This document shows, piece by piece, positions 42,933 through 53,091 of a stretch of DNA of 64,000 nucleotides. The translations under genes were made by a program, and so were the position numbers. The notes under the pieces were generated by a model. That model was given only the letters and a program-made list of their open reading frames with translations, was not told the origin of the DNA and did no database searches. The stretch's first letter is position 1, and each line of letters starts with the position of its first letter. Source of the stretch: Mycosarcoma maydis (lineage: Eukaryota > Basidiomycota > Ustilaginomycetes > Ustilaginales). The stretch lies in NCBI RefSeq assembly GCF_000328475.2, contig NC_026483.1, positions 558,001-622,000 of the forward strand. The letters run 5' to 3'.

Positions 42933-43109
42933 ATGGCCTGCAACTGCTCCTCGACCAACGGCACGTGCACGTGCGCCCCAGGCGCCTGCACGTGCAACGG
43001 CTGCACCAACTCTTGCGCCTGCAAGTCGTCCAAGAAGAACTGCAAGTGCGAGACCAACGGCCAGGCTTGCACCTGCTCCAAGGGCTGTGCTAAGTGCGAC
43101 TGCTGCTAA
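42933..43109 (+). CDS. metallothionein, 58 aa, 17 cysteines
   Basis: A small cysteine-rich metal-binding protein. Of 58 residues 17 are Cys (29 percent), with no aromatic residues and no His. Cysteines come mostly as Cys-X-Cys pairs (CNC, CTC, CTC, CAC, CKC, CTC) and the protein ends in CDCC, as in Cu/Zn-thiolate cluster proteins. The segments NGTCTC...NGC and NGQACTC...GC look like two related halves. Lysines concentrate in the second half. Expected role: buffering or detoxifying copper, zinc or cadmium in the cytosol. It is longer than the 25-residue ascomycete Cu-metallothionein type. ATG 42933 lies in TTCATAATGG. Coding bases repeat TGCACGTGC, so codon use is strongly biased. It stands alone, between long intergenic regions. 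Confidence 0.9.
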   Translation: MACNCSSTNGTCTCAPGACTCNGCTNSCACKSSKKNCKCETNGQACTCSKGCAKCDCC

Positions 43110-46100
43110 TCTACCTCACTGGCTCCAAGCTCTGAGCCACGCCCAACCTCGCGCGCCACATGCCCGCTCGCGCTCAAGCTTGTCAACTGAATGCCCCACG
43201 TCTCTCATGATTCATCCCGTTCGCGTTCGGCTACCTCTCGTGTGCCCCACAACATGGTTCAACGTATCATCACAAACCCCTGCACTCGCACAGTGGTCTT
43301 TCCGCTCTCGATCCATCTAGGTGATCCATCTAGGCCCCCTTGGTTACTTGTCAACATACGAAATGCATTTTTTTCCCCTTTTCTGTTTGTCTTTTCTTTG
43401 TTTCGGCGCCATGTACATGCATGCAAGCTTACAGAGCTTATGAGTTCGGCAAGTGCCTCTGCAGAGCACTGATATGAGTTGTAAGCGATTGTTGGGTTGT
43501 CACGGTAAAGCGTGATGATGAACCGATCCAGCGCACACAATCTACTGGGTATATCGGAAAGCGTCGGCTGGAAGACTGCACGTTTCGCAAGTGCTTTGCG
43601 CGTCCCACTTGGCTTTGACAGTGTGTGAGACGTGGGTGCCGCCGTGCTGTGAGATTACACAAGAAAGATGCAGCGACGTGCGGAAGAGTGTCAGCGGTTG
43701 ATCTGTATCGATGTGCCTCTTCAAAGCTGCTATGCGCCAACCCAACTGCGTTTGCCGATCCTCTCTTGCGCACCGCCATCAAGGTGAACGAGCCGACCGG
43801 GCAAATTGGAGCTCTTCGATCACTGTATTCCACAGCATGGGTATCGACTGCGGTCCGCAAACACGGGTGCTCGCAAAGGCAAGCCCAAGCTCAGCTTGCA
43901 AATTACCATTTTAAGCCTTACTCTTTCACCCGAATCAACGACATGCCTAGCGGCGCTGCTGCCGCTCGTGCAGCTCCAGTAGAAGCACCAGGGACAGCGC
44001 GCCACAAAGGTACGGTGTTTCGATCAGAGATGCTTGTTTGCTGTTCTGCGATTGTCATCATTATGCTGAGCCTGCCTCGACGCCAGTGGTGGTGCGCATC
44101 GTGATGCGTTGCCTTGGACGATCAAGGTGCTTGCGATGGGCTACAAGTCGGATCTTGACCGGACGGATGCTCTCGGAGCACAGCGAGGCGCTGAGATGGG
44201 ACAAGGGCTTGCAGCAGACTTACCGTTGCACCTTGGTGTTTTGGTTCATGCGATGAAAGGCACACTTGGCTCTGAGTATCATATCTGTTGTCACTCAACA
44301 CCGCTGCTCTGGTGATGGAGATGACAAGCATGGCGCTGTGAAAGCATCATCGCTAGGTGTCGACAATACCCAACCCAAGAGAGGAACCTTGAAGACGAAT
44401 CGGCAGATCAGATCCCGCCGTCCCGATGCGAGACAACCAGAACCAGGAAAGCATCGGGCTCAGTAGTCGATCGCAGACTTTTCGCAAGCTGTTTCACCAC
44501 CTTGCCGTGACAGCACCAATTCATCCATCTGCTCCCGACACTGTATCGTGCCAATCGAGTTTCTGAACTTGATTGCTGTAAACTCGGGTACGAGTGCATG
44601 TGCGCGCCATGACCAAAAGCCCTACTCTGTTACCAGCTATGGCGGTAAATCAGCATATCCGTCCATGCTGTTCGTCATCAGAGTCACGTGCCGAGAATCA
44701 CGAATGTCTTGTCAACAGTCTCGTAGTGTTTAAGCGTACTAGATCCTTGGCTGTTTCGACTACCGGCGACTTGTTGGCAAGCACATCCACTTTGCAGTTT
44801 CAAAGATGTACGCATCACAGCCCCGCCAGCCGCAGGGACGATCTTGTTTTTCGATCTTGGAAGTGACTCATTGCTAGAGTGCCGTCCGATTCGGCGGATG
44901 ACCTAATGAATCAGGTGCGACTGCTTCTAGCAAGATGAGCTATCGTTGGCGATGACGCTCATGCTCGGCAAGCTTCAACGGTCGCTACCAAAGTGTGCGG
45001 ACTTGCTGCGACGGTTCCATTATGCCGGCGAATCAGCGATGTGAATCGTGAATGGCCGGCCGAACGCAAGTCGATTCGGCGAGACGCTGTGTGTCTATGT
45101 TTGTCGGTGGATGCCAGTGTGAACATGCGGCAAGAAGCGCGCGAGGCTTGAGCGCGCAGGAAGAAGAACAGTGAAGCGCGCGATCAAGGTGGGTCCTTGC
45201 AGATCAATTGTGGATACAAGCTGCTCTAGAGCGGCATGTGCGCGTGCTGTGCTGGCACACGACAAGGCCAAAAGAAACTTTGCTGCAGTTGTCGACGATG
45301 CGACGGACGAGAACAAGCTGCTCAGAAACGATCTTCGCGCGTGCCGCTGTGGAAACGCTCGTTGACTTGCACGCAACGCTTGCGACGGACATGGACGGCG
45401 TCCGCGATCAGAGAAAGTGCGGACCGAGATGATCCATCGACAGCGAATCAGCCATGGCAAGTGCCACTTTTCAGCGACCGTCGAAAGACGGACAAGGCGA
45501 GTTGCAGCGTTTGCAACGTTGGGATTTCATTCGGCAACAAGCACAAAGGCTTTTGTTGCTCGACGCGTCCAACTTGGCCGGTGGTTATGGTATTTAAATA
45601 AATAATAGTGCGTTGTATATTAATAGTATATATTCGAGACCCTGGTGCTCGAAAGTTTGAAATGACGGTTGACGATTCGTAAGATTCTATGCATTTTAAT
45701 GATTAATATCAATAGCGAACAGTACGGCAGACGCAAGTCTCGGCTTGGAAACGGAATAGTCATTTCAACTGTCTGTAATTGCTCAATCGCGTTTGGCCGA
45801 AGAGAATGCTCTGCCGCGTCTCGCTTGTTGGGCACCACATCGTAGATCACCGGGATTCCATGGCAAATTGCAGTTGCAGTCAACGTCGTCCGACATGGCG
45901 CGTCGTTGTGAATCTCTGTCGTTGTGCGCTTCGGGCAGTAGTGTGCCTCCCACCGAGTATTGAATCGATGCCTTTGGTCTCTGATGCTCTTGCAAGGCGG
46001 TCGTACCAAGATCGAGCTACAGCGTGAAGCTCAATCGGCGGGTGCCTTGGAAAGCGCATGACTCTGACGAGTCTGCTTCTGAGCAAACAAAATTCAACGA

Positions 46101-46264
46101 GTTACACGAGCATTCGTGACTCTCTGGTCGTGCGTCGTCCCGTGGGTCGCCGAGCTGGCATTTTTCGTGCACACGACCAACGCCTCGGCACAGTCAGTTG
46201 GACAGCTGACTGTCTTGCTGGCGGATCGACGTTGGGCGTTGCGATGTTGCGCTTTAGCCCCTCG

Positions 46265-46355
46265 CTCAGCTCTCAGCTCTCAGCTCTCAGCTCTCAGCTC
46301 TCAGCTCTCAGCTCTCAGCTCTCAGCTCTCAGCTCTCAGCTCTCAGCTCTCAGCT
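46265..46355. repeat. 13 perfect tandem copies of CTCAGCT
   Basis: A 91-base array of the heptamer CTCAGCT, 13 units without a mismatch. Confidence 0.97.
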
Positions 46356-46360
46356 GCTAG

Positions 46361-46388
46361 CCGTTCGCCGTTCGCCGTTCGCCGTTCG
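46361..46388. repeat. 4 tandem copies of CCGTTCG
   Basis: Four perfect copies of a second heptamer, starting six bases after the CTCAGCT array. Confidence 0.95.
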
Positions 46389-46671
46389 AGCCCCTATTCT
46401 ACGTCCGCCGCCGCTCATTCCGCCGACGGTTCGTTGGAATCCGTTGATCCTTCTGATCAATTTGCTGAGGGATGTTGCCTCTCTGTTCCCGCCCTTGAAA
46501 CCTCATTCGTGTCGTTCCCCCTCGCGCTATTGCCAAAGGCATGCATAAGAAATCGTCAATATTCGTCGACCAACCTCCTTCTCTGAAACGGCTGCAAGAC
46601 GCCGTGTGAGATGCACAACGGTGCATGCTGCATCACCACTCTTATGAACCCGGCGGCTCGCACAACTTGAA

Positions 46672-46702
46672 ATCGTGATTCGTGATTCGTGATTCGTGAT
46701 TG
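46672..46702. repeat. tandem ATTCGTG heptamers
   Basis: Four head-to-tail units of the dispersed heptamer, with three overlapping exact ATTCGTGATT matches at 46678, 46685 and 46692. Confidence 0.93.
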
Positions 46703-46973
46703 TTTACCTGCCACGCTCGACACAACACGAAAACACGAAAGCTCAACGACATCGCTGTCTCTGGATTGTACATGCATGGCCCTCGGAAGTGCTTGTCTTG
46801 TCGTAACGCACCAGCTTCCTTTGCCCGATGTCATGGCAGCTGCCGTCGCCCCGTTGGTTGAGTTGCCCGCCGGCATTTTCATGACAAACGACCTCGCTGC
46901 TAAAGTGCCTCGGCCGTTCATCAAGTTGGACAACCTCCCTTCTCTCGTCAAGCATTTGCAGCCACACACACAT

Positions 46974-47043
46974 GCTCGTGTTCAAGTTCATGTTCGTGTT
47001 CGTGCTCGTGCTCGTGCTCGTGCTTGTGCTTGTGCTGGTGCTG
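46974..47043. repeat. degenerate hexamer tract TGYTYG
   Basis: A run of TGTTCG, TGCTCG and TGCTTG units, a decaying microsatellite in the chitin deacetylase upstream region. Confidence 0.8.
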
Positions 47044-47353
47044 CGGCGTTCCGCTCGTCGGTTCCACCTGTTTCGTTTGCTGACTGTCCGGAGACCCGCC
47101 TGTCCTGTCCTGCCCCACCAGACGAAATAGGTCCGTCCGAGTGTGTCTTGATTTCCTATTTATCTATCTTGCGTCCGGGCCTTGTTTCATTCACTTCCAC
47201 CCTCTTCCCTTTGACTGCACCTCTTTCCCTTTCCTGTCCGTCTCTCGGCCTTTGTTTCGTATCGTGTCCGTCGCTCCTTTGATCTGTAAATCGACTTTGA
47301 TCCCCTTTTCACGACGACATTCGCCTTTCGACCATCACTAGCATTTACTCATC

Positions 47354-48811
47354 ATGAAGCTTTCCTCGACAGCCATCGTGGCAGCTCTCTCGCTCGCCTC
47401 GGCGGTCACTGCCAACATCGGCCGTGGCGTACCCGACCCCAAGCTCATCCAGAACCTCTACAAACGCCATCGCGACAGTGGCGAGTACCACAAGCTCATC
47501 TACAAGCGTAGTTCGCCCGCTCAGTCGGCGCTAAAGCCGCGTGCTACCACCGAGCCCGAACAGGCTGCCATCAAGAACGCCGCACAGGAATGTCAGCCGT
47601 ACAACCTCCCCGAAATGGCCGCCATCCAAAAGCAGTTCCCCACGCCCTGGGACAATGCTACCATCCTTCCTGGCGACACTGAGGCCCAAAACACGTGGAA
47701 CTCGATCAAAAACTCGGGCATCATCCCTTCCGGCATCAAACCCAAGGGCACTGTCAATGGTGACTTTTCTTCCTTCACCCCCACCTACCCCGCAAGCGAC
47801 CCTGACTGCTGGTGGACCTATCAGGGATGCGACACCCCCAAGCATCCTAACCTCGCCAGCGACCTGACCCAATGCCCCGAGCCCAACACCTGGGGATTAA
47901 CCTTTGACGATGGTCCCAACTGCACTCACAATGCCTTTTACGACTTTTTGCAGCAAAACAAGCAGAAGGCCACCATGTTCTACATTGGCTCCAACGTGCT
48001 CGACTGGCCGCTCGAGGCTCAGCGCGGTATCGTCGATGGTCATCACATTTGCGTCCACACCTGGTCTCACCAGTACATGACCGCTTTCCCTGACGAGCAG
48101 GTGTTTGCCGAGCTATACTACACCGCCAAGGTCATCAAGGATGTGGTTGGTGTTACGCCTACTTGCTGGCGCCCACCTTTTGGCGATATCGATGACCGTG
48201 TTCGTGCGATTGCTAAGGGTCTCGGACTCGAGTCGGTGCTTTGGACCGACGACACGGACGACTGGAAGATTCTTCCGCTCGGTACCGAACCTACTGCCAG
48301 CATCGACGCCAACTACGCCGCCATCATCGCCAAGGAAACCTCGGGCCCCACTGCAGGACAGGGCAACATTGTTTTGACGCACGAGATCAACGGAAACACC
48401 ATGTCCGAGTTCATGAAGCAGTACTCCAAGATCCAGGCCGCGTTCAAGCACATTGTTCCTCTGACAGCTTGCATGAACCAGACCAATCCGTACCCCGAGA
48501 AAATCACCTATCCCAACTTTGCCCAGTATATTGCCGGTAACATCAACGCCACCGGCTTGCCGCAGGGATCGCAGATCAAGGCGGGCGACAATAACTACCA
48601 GCCGCAACTTGCCGTCAGCCAGACCGCCACGGGTACCAACACCAACGGCATCGTCGGCGCTACGAGCTCGTCTTCTAAGCCAGCTTCTTCCGCACCGAGT
48701 TCGACAAACAAGTCGAATCAGTCCGCAGATAAGTCGGCCGCTACCACTCTGCTTGTAGGTGGCTCGCTCTCGGCGGTCGTCTTGCTCTCGGCCATCGCCA
48801 TGCTCGCCTGA
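47354..48811 (+). CDS. chitin deacetylase, CE4 family, probable GPI anchor
   Basis: A secreted polysaccharide deacetylase of 485 residues that should convert cell-wall chitin to chitosan. A signal peptide (about 1-20, AALSLASAVTA) is followed by a KR-containing propeptide-like region. The NodB domain is at about 178-345: metal and base residues Asp185/Asp186 in TFDDGPN, His235 and His239 in CVHTWSHQ, RPPFGD at 273-278, WTDDTDDW near 297 and His343 in LTHEING. A Ser-rich stretch and a C-terminal hydrophobic tail (TLLVGGSLSAVVLLSAIAML) fit GPI anchoring. Several NxS/T sites exist. All five CE4 motifs are intact, so activity is expected. Chitosan conversion in smuts is linked to host-defence avoidance and morphology (family knowledge). 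The gene is convergent with the SAP-domain gene. Confidence 0.93.
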   Translation: MKLSSTAIVAALSLASAVTANIGRGVPDPKLIQNLYKRHRDSGEYHKLIYKRSSPAQSALKPRATTEPEQAAIKNAAQECQPYNLPEMAAIQKQFPTPWDNATILPGDTEAQNTWNSIKNSGIIPSGIKPKGTVNGDFSSFTPTYPASDPDCWWTYQGCDTPKHPNLASDLTQCPEPNTWGLTFDDGPNCTHNAFYDFLQQNKQKATMFYIGSNVLDWPLEAQRGIVDGHHICVHTWSHQYMTAFPDEQVFAELYYTAKVIKDVVGVTPTCWRPPFGDIDDRVRAIAKGLGLESVLWTDDTDDWKILPLGTEPTASIDANYAAIIAKETSGPTAGQGNIVLTHEINGNTMSEFMKQYSKIQAAFKHIVPLTACMNQTNPYPEKITYPNFAQYIAGNINATGLPQGSQIKAGDNNYQPQLAVSQTATGTNTNGIVGATSSSSKPASSAPSSTNKSNQSADKSAATTLLVGGSLSAVVLLSAIAMLA

Positions 48812-49340
48812 TTCGTCGGCTTGATGTTTCGTTTCCCTTGCACCCCTCGATCGCCTAGATCCCTTGTAATCTCAGTGGAGCACCTCGCAAGTCGCGTCCT
48901 CATCACCAACCCCCTGCGCGCAAATCCTCGCTCCCAGTCATACCGTGATGCACCTGTGTATAGCTCTCGCTTCTCTGCATCTGCCATTTCCGATCACGAT
49001 GCGAACAATCACTAAGTTATATTTCTTCGAGATTTTTTCCTAATCATTTCACTGTGACTCGTGACTGTCGTTTTCTGCGCGCAACTCACACTTGCAGGAA
49101 GCGTGAATTGCGTGTTGGCTGCGCCGTCATGTCGGGTCTGTTTGACTCGTTCGCCCCGTCGTGGCACCATCGGGATCGTAATAAGGAGACATGAAAACGT
49201 GCATTGAAAGGGTATCGGTGAGCATGTACAGCAGGACGATGAAAGCAAATGAGACAATAGCAAGGTAAGTGGTGTAAGCGGCGCAGCTACTTTCGAGGCG
49301 GCTTTGGTCCACGAAAGAACGACGGAAGGAGGTATCAAAG
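48812..49340. other. convergent 3' regions, no gene seen
   Basis: 530 bases between the stop of the chitin deacetylase and the stop of the SAP-domain gene. AT-rich patches near 49010-49050 may serve 3' end formation. Confidence 0.45.
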
Positions 49341-52007
49341 TCAACGACGGTTGGTGGCAGAAATAGTAGTACGTGTAGCCACAAGGGGGGCGCGCGGACC
49401 TGCGGGTCGCGGCACGGTCTGCGTTGTATTCAAAGGCAGAAGCTTGGTCGGTGAACTTCGAACGGCGACGGTGCGGATCGAAGGTTTTGCCACCTGCTCG
49501 TCCTGTACAGTGTCTGGCTTGTTCGAGACCAACGCTTGTGTATTAGAAGCGATGACGACCGAGGGGACCACGTCACCGGGTGCGATGTTCTCTGCGGCGA
49601 CAACACGGACCTGTACCAGATCGGCTTCTTTTTGCTGTTTCCGCATCACACGGCGCAGGTGTCGAAGCGAAGACGACCGTGGCGTCAAGCAAGGCGTGAG
49701 AACTTTGCTGACTCCAGCATGAACTGTAGCTGCACGTTGAAGACCTACGACCGCACCGTGTACCGCCTTGAGACCGGTCGAGGGTGCCGCAGCACGGCTG
49801 ATAGCGGAAAGCATGGGAAGCGACGCTGATGCGTTGCTGCCCGTGCTCGGCGATGCGGCTGAAGACCTGTTCAGACTTGCAATCGTGGGTCGCATCACGC
49901 TTGGCGAGAATGACGACGCCTGGCTGCAAGGTACGATCTTATGCTGAGACGCGCCAGCGTCAACATCGGTGTTGTTCAAAGTGTCCCCACTGACGTTTCG
50001 CTGACTACCAAATCCAGCCAGCGCTGCTTTGGTCCTAGCTTTGATCTCCTTGAGCCTGGCCTGTCGCGCGACCTCGGCTCTACCCAGTCCTTGCGAGACG
50101 CTGCTACGAATGCTTCCGCCGAATCGGCTGCTGAGGCTATTGGTGCTACTGTGCTTGCTGCCTTCTGCGACACCGCTCAACGTTGAGACAGCTGTCAGTG
50201 GCTTGTGCGTATCACAGTTCATTGTTGTCACTCCGGTAAACTTGTTCCTGGTGCTAGTCGAATTGGTCATACCACTCTGTTCAGCTGATGCCAGATTGGC
50301 ACGAGAACTGATACTACGCGACATGGCCGCCTGCTGTTGTTGCTGCTTCACAAACGTCATTTCTCTCCTTTGTGACTGTACACCAGTTGCAAGCTTCTTT
50401 GCAGAGCTGCTACCGACAAAGGTGCCCTTGGTTGCTTTGATCACCGTCTTGCGTAGTGAAGAAGCTGCACGTGTTGGAGCGCTTTCACCGTCTGTTGTGC
50501 AAGAGGATGCAACGCTGAATTTGTACGGCATACCATCGCGATCAGGTCGAGTGACGCGAATGACGACCGTCTTTTTCTCGGGTGGGATCTCGAGCACTGT
50601 GTTTTGTAGCGCGTCTTGGTCTTCGGAGACAGCCAGACGCAGACGCTTTGCTCGCGGAGGATCGTTTGCGTTGCTGCGCGAGGTCGAGGTGGTGGTGGTG
50701 TTGGTGGATGCCTGTCGCAGCTTGACGATCTGAGCACGTGTGGAAGAGGTGGACAGCATCCGTGACGATCTGGTCGATGAGACGGGCGGTGTCGGGAGCG
50801 GACGGCGTTGTACGGGAAGCTTGTGTGTGCTGCTGGAGCGTGCCACGGCAGCAAGACTGCGTGTTGACGTGGAGGCGTCCACTCGAGGACGACGAGAGCT
50901 GGAAGTGTTGGCAGTCATGCATGCGTCTGCTACTGAAGCACCGGTGTTGGCGGTAGCTGCTAAGGTGAAGCTTGACGACGCCGAGTCGCTGTCTGCGCTC
51001 GATTTGCTCGCGCTTTCCACTTTGTCAGCTGATACTGCTGCCAAGCCTGCACCTACACGTCGAGCAGCATAGTGATTCACAATCGAGTCCATCTTCTGAA
51101 ACTGTCGCTCATGATGGATCTCGTATCTGCCCGAATGGCTTTTTGACATACCCTGAGACGAAGCCGAAGCCACGAGGTTTTGCCACGTTCCGTTGCCAAT
51201 GCTCGACATGGTTGCCAGGGAGCCAGAGGTCGCCGATCGTCCGGCTGCGGTCAAACGTGCGTTCATCTCGGCCAGCACAGATGCAGCTGCCGCCGAGAAC
51301 TGACGCGAAGTGATGGATGGCAGAGTTGAAGAGCTGGTCAAACAGTCGCTGGAGACGCCTTGTGGAAGAGGCAAGCTGGAAAGATCCGGGTAAAGACTCG
51401 AATTTCCATCTTTCGCCGCGGGCGTGCGACTCAATTCGAGTATGGTGGCGGTCGATAAGGGCGAGGTGATGCGATCGGCATTGGGAAGCGCTTTGATGAT
51501 GCGCAGTGGCTGTGTAGATTCGCATTGCTGCGGACCGGACACTGGAGCAATAGTGGAGACTGGACGAGGAGATGAGCAGGGAAAAGCAATTGTGCTTTTC
51601 TGCGAGGTGAAGACCCCCTCATCGTCGTCCTCGTCCGTATTCATTCCATCGTCTTGCCCCTTGACCTGTTCGATGGCTTGCACCAGATCAGATATCCTCT
51701 TCTGTCTCGTACGAGGAGTCAGTGGAGGATTTGGCAACGAAGCAGCTTCTGCCGATAGGAGCTCGTCGTTGACCGACTCTTGACTTGAGTCACTCTGCCT
51801 GCGTCGCTTGACATGTCGTAGGATCGGCACATTGCCCTTTGTAGGGCTATCTATTGGAATGTTGGAAGCAGCGTACTCTTGTAGCCGCTGGATGAGGTCC
51901 GCATTCTTGCCGACGACTTTGATACCGAAGCGCCTGCAAAGATTGGTGAGCTGCTTGCGCTTTAGACAGTGGAGAGCGTGTGGGGACAGCAGCATGCTGG
52001 TGTTCAT
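49341..52007 (-). CDS. SAP-domain protein of unknown role
   Basis: An 888-residue protein on the minus strand starting at ATG 52007. Residues about 10-46 form a SAP motif (LHCLKRKQLTNLCRRFGIKV followed by GKNADLIQRLQEYA), a helix-extension-helix that binds DNA or chromatin. A basic KRRR cluster sits near residue 68, a likely nuclear signal. The rest is Ser/Thr/Ala-rich and disordered, with short basic helices such as QARLKEIKARTKAALAGFG and RHLRRVMRKQQKEADLV. The layout (SAP at the very N-terminus, long basic tail) recalls nucleolar-spindle or chromatin-binding proteins, but no family beyond SAP was recognised. It probably shares a divergent promoter with the aconitase gene. Confidence 0.78.
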   Translation of the reverse strand: MNTSMLLSPHALHCLKRKQLTNLCRRFGIKVVGKNADLIQRLQEYAASNIPIDSPTKGNVPILRHVKRRRQSDSSQESVNDELLSAEAASLPNPPLTPRTRQKRISDLVQAIEQVKGQDDGMNTDEDDDEGVFTSQKSTIAFPCSSPRPVSTIAPVSGPQQCESTQPLRIIKALPNADRITSPLSTATILELSRTPAAKDGNSSLYPDLSSLPLPQGVSSDCLTSSSTLPSITSRQFSAAAASVLAEMNARLTAAGRSATSGSLATMSSIGNGTWQNLVASASSQGMSKSHSGRYEIHHERQFQKMDSIVNHYAARRVGAGLAAVSADKVESASKSSADSDSASSSFTLAATANTGASVADACMTANTSSSRRPRVDASTSTRSLAAVARSSSTHKLPVQRRPLPTPPVSSTRSSRMLSTSSTRAQIVKLRQASTNTTTTSTSRSNANDPPRAKRLRLAVSEDQDALQNTVLEIPPEKKTVVIRVTRPDRDGMPYKFSVASSCTTDGESAPTRAASSLRKTVIKATKGTFVGSSSAKKLATGVQSQRREMTFVKQQQQQAAMSRSISSRANLASAEQSGMTNSTSTRNKFTGVTTMNCDTHKPLTAVSTLSGVAEGSKHSSTNSLSSRFGGSIRSSVSQGLGRAEVARQARLKEIKARTKAALAGFGSQRNVSGDTLNNTDVDAGASQHKIVPCSQASSFSPSVMRPTIASLNRSSAASPSTGSNASASLPMLSAISRAAAPSTGLKAVHGAVVGLQRAATVHAGVSKVLTPCLTPRSSSLRHLRRVMRKQQKEADLVQVRVVAAENIAPGDVVPSVVIASNTQALVSNKPDTVQDEQVAKPSIRTVAVRSSPTKLLPLNTTQTVPRPAGPRAPLVATRTTISATNRR

Positions 52008-52082
52008 CTCTGCGCCGAAGGAACGGATGCGCCTCCGTGCCTGCTAGGTGTGGATGGAAGCTGTGATAGTGATGGTGTAAAG

Positions 52083-52100
52083 ACACACACACACACACAC
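52083..52100. repeat. (AC)9 microsatellite
   Basis: Nine AC dinucleotides upstream of the SAP-domain gene. Confidence 0.9.
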
Positions 52101-52818
52101 GGATATGCGGACAGTGGATGCGATTGAAACTTGATCCGAAAGGTGCTAGGCTGGGCTTGCTGAGAGGGGAGGAGCTGGCGAGCATGTTGCCTTGTTTAGC
52201 AGGAGCTCAGTTGCCATAAGAGGCAGGTTAGGGTTATGTTGGGTAACTTCTACGAGACTCACGACTCAGACTGCAGCGCGAATCAACACAAACACAAAGT
52301 GTTGGTCTCACATTCGTGATTATTATGAAATAGAATCACGAATTTTCCTCTTTCACTAATCGCCGATTTCATCTCCCGATGTGTTTCATGCGACGTATTT
52401 TCAGTATCGAATCAGCATTGTCGGATTTTACGATATTAATGATTGCTCAAGACACCATTCGTGATTTCATATCGCGGCTTGCTGCCTCGTGCCTCGTGCC
52501 TTGTGTCTCTTTCGATAGGGTTACTGCAGCTACGAGCTCCGCATTTTCGTGTTTGAAAGATCAAGAAAAATTAGGAAGAAACTCACGACTCGAGGGCGCC
52601 GACCCTTTTTTTCCCGCCTTTTCCTACTCAACAAGTACTGCGCGCTGCTGTACCCGTCGATTTTTTCAAAGCATAAGCGACTGACTCACGCACTCGGCTT
52701 TTCGCCGTGTTCACACGAGCAGAAAGAGGCACACAGTCACAAGTCTGTGAGTCGTGAGTGTGATTGTGAATCTGGAATGTCGAATCGTTTCATCTTGAGT
52801 CGTCGTACACAACCATCA

Positions 52819-52860
52819 CCTTCTCCTTCTCCTTCTCCTTCTCCTTCTCCTTCTCCTTCT
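52819..52860. repeat. 7 tandem copies of CCTTCT
   Basis: Pyrimidine hexamer array continuing into CCTCCTCTTCTTCTT. Such CT-rich stretches commonly lie just upstream of highly expressed fungal genes; here it precedes the aconitase start by about 230 bases. Confidence 0.92.
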
Positions 52861-53091
52861 CCTTGTCCTCCTCCTCTTCTTCTTCTTCTTCTTTTCCAAC
52901 TTCTTCCCTCGTTTCCTCCTGTATCGATCAACTCTGGAGCAGCTCAAGGCAAGGCTGGGACAGCACGATATTTACAGAATCCTTGCTTTTACACCCATCT
53001 ATTCCCGAGCCTCGGCAAACAAGCCGTCAACACCCGCCGCTTTGCTCCACGCGGTCTCTCCTACACTCCGACACCGATACCTTTGACCACA

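Larger units (their letters stand above)
43110..47353. other. 4.2 kb stretch without a firm gene; tandem heptamers near its end
   Basis: No reading frame here has a domain I recognise. Between about 43625 and 44315 two frames look somewhat protein-like (see findings) but no consistent spliced model could be built. An AT-rich patch lies at 45590-45650. Tandem repeats occur at 46265-46388, 46672-46702 and 46974-47043. The last 250 bases are C/T-rich leader of the chitin deacetylase gene. Confidence 0.45.
52008..53091. other. divergent promoter, SAP protein / aconitase fusion
   Basis: Contains an (AC)9 tract at 52083-52100, heptamer copies at about 52313, 52333 and 52457, seven CCTTCT units at 52819-52860 and further C/T-rich leader up to the ATG at 53092. 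The aconitase frame is open through much of this, including an ATG at 52777, but the encoded Ser-Pro and Leu runs look like translated leader. Confidence 0.55.

Noticed and set aside
46058..46586. Open frames over the CTCAGCT array encoding repeated SQLSALS
   Set aside because: A seven-base repeat stays open in all three frames by chance; the frames have no coding sequence on either side.
46672..46702. CRISPR-like or telomere-like interpretation of the tandem heptamers
   Set aside because: There are no spacers, the unit is seven bases and unlike TTAGGG, and the organism is eukaryotic.
52549..53091. In-frame upstream extension of the aconitase gene, including ATG 52777
   Set aside because: The encoded Ser-Pro and Leu runs come from CCTTCT repeats; a proper mitochondrial presequence starts at the later ATG 53092.
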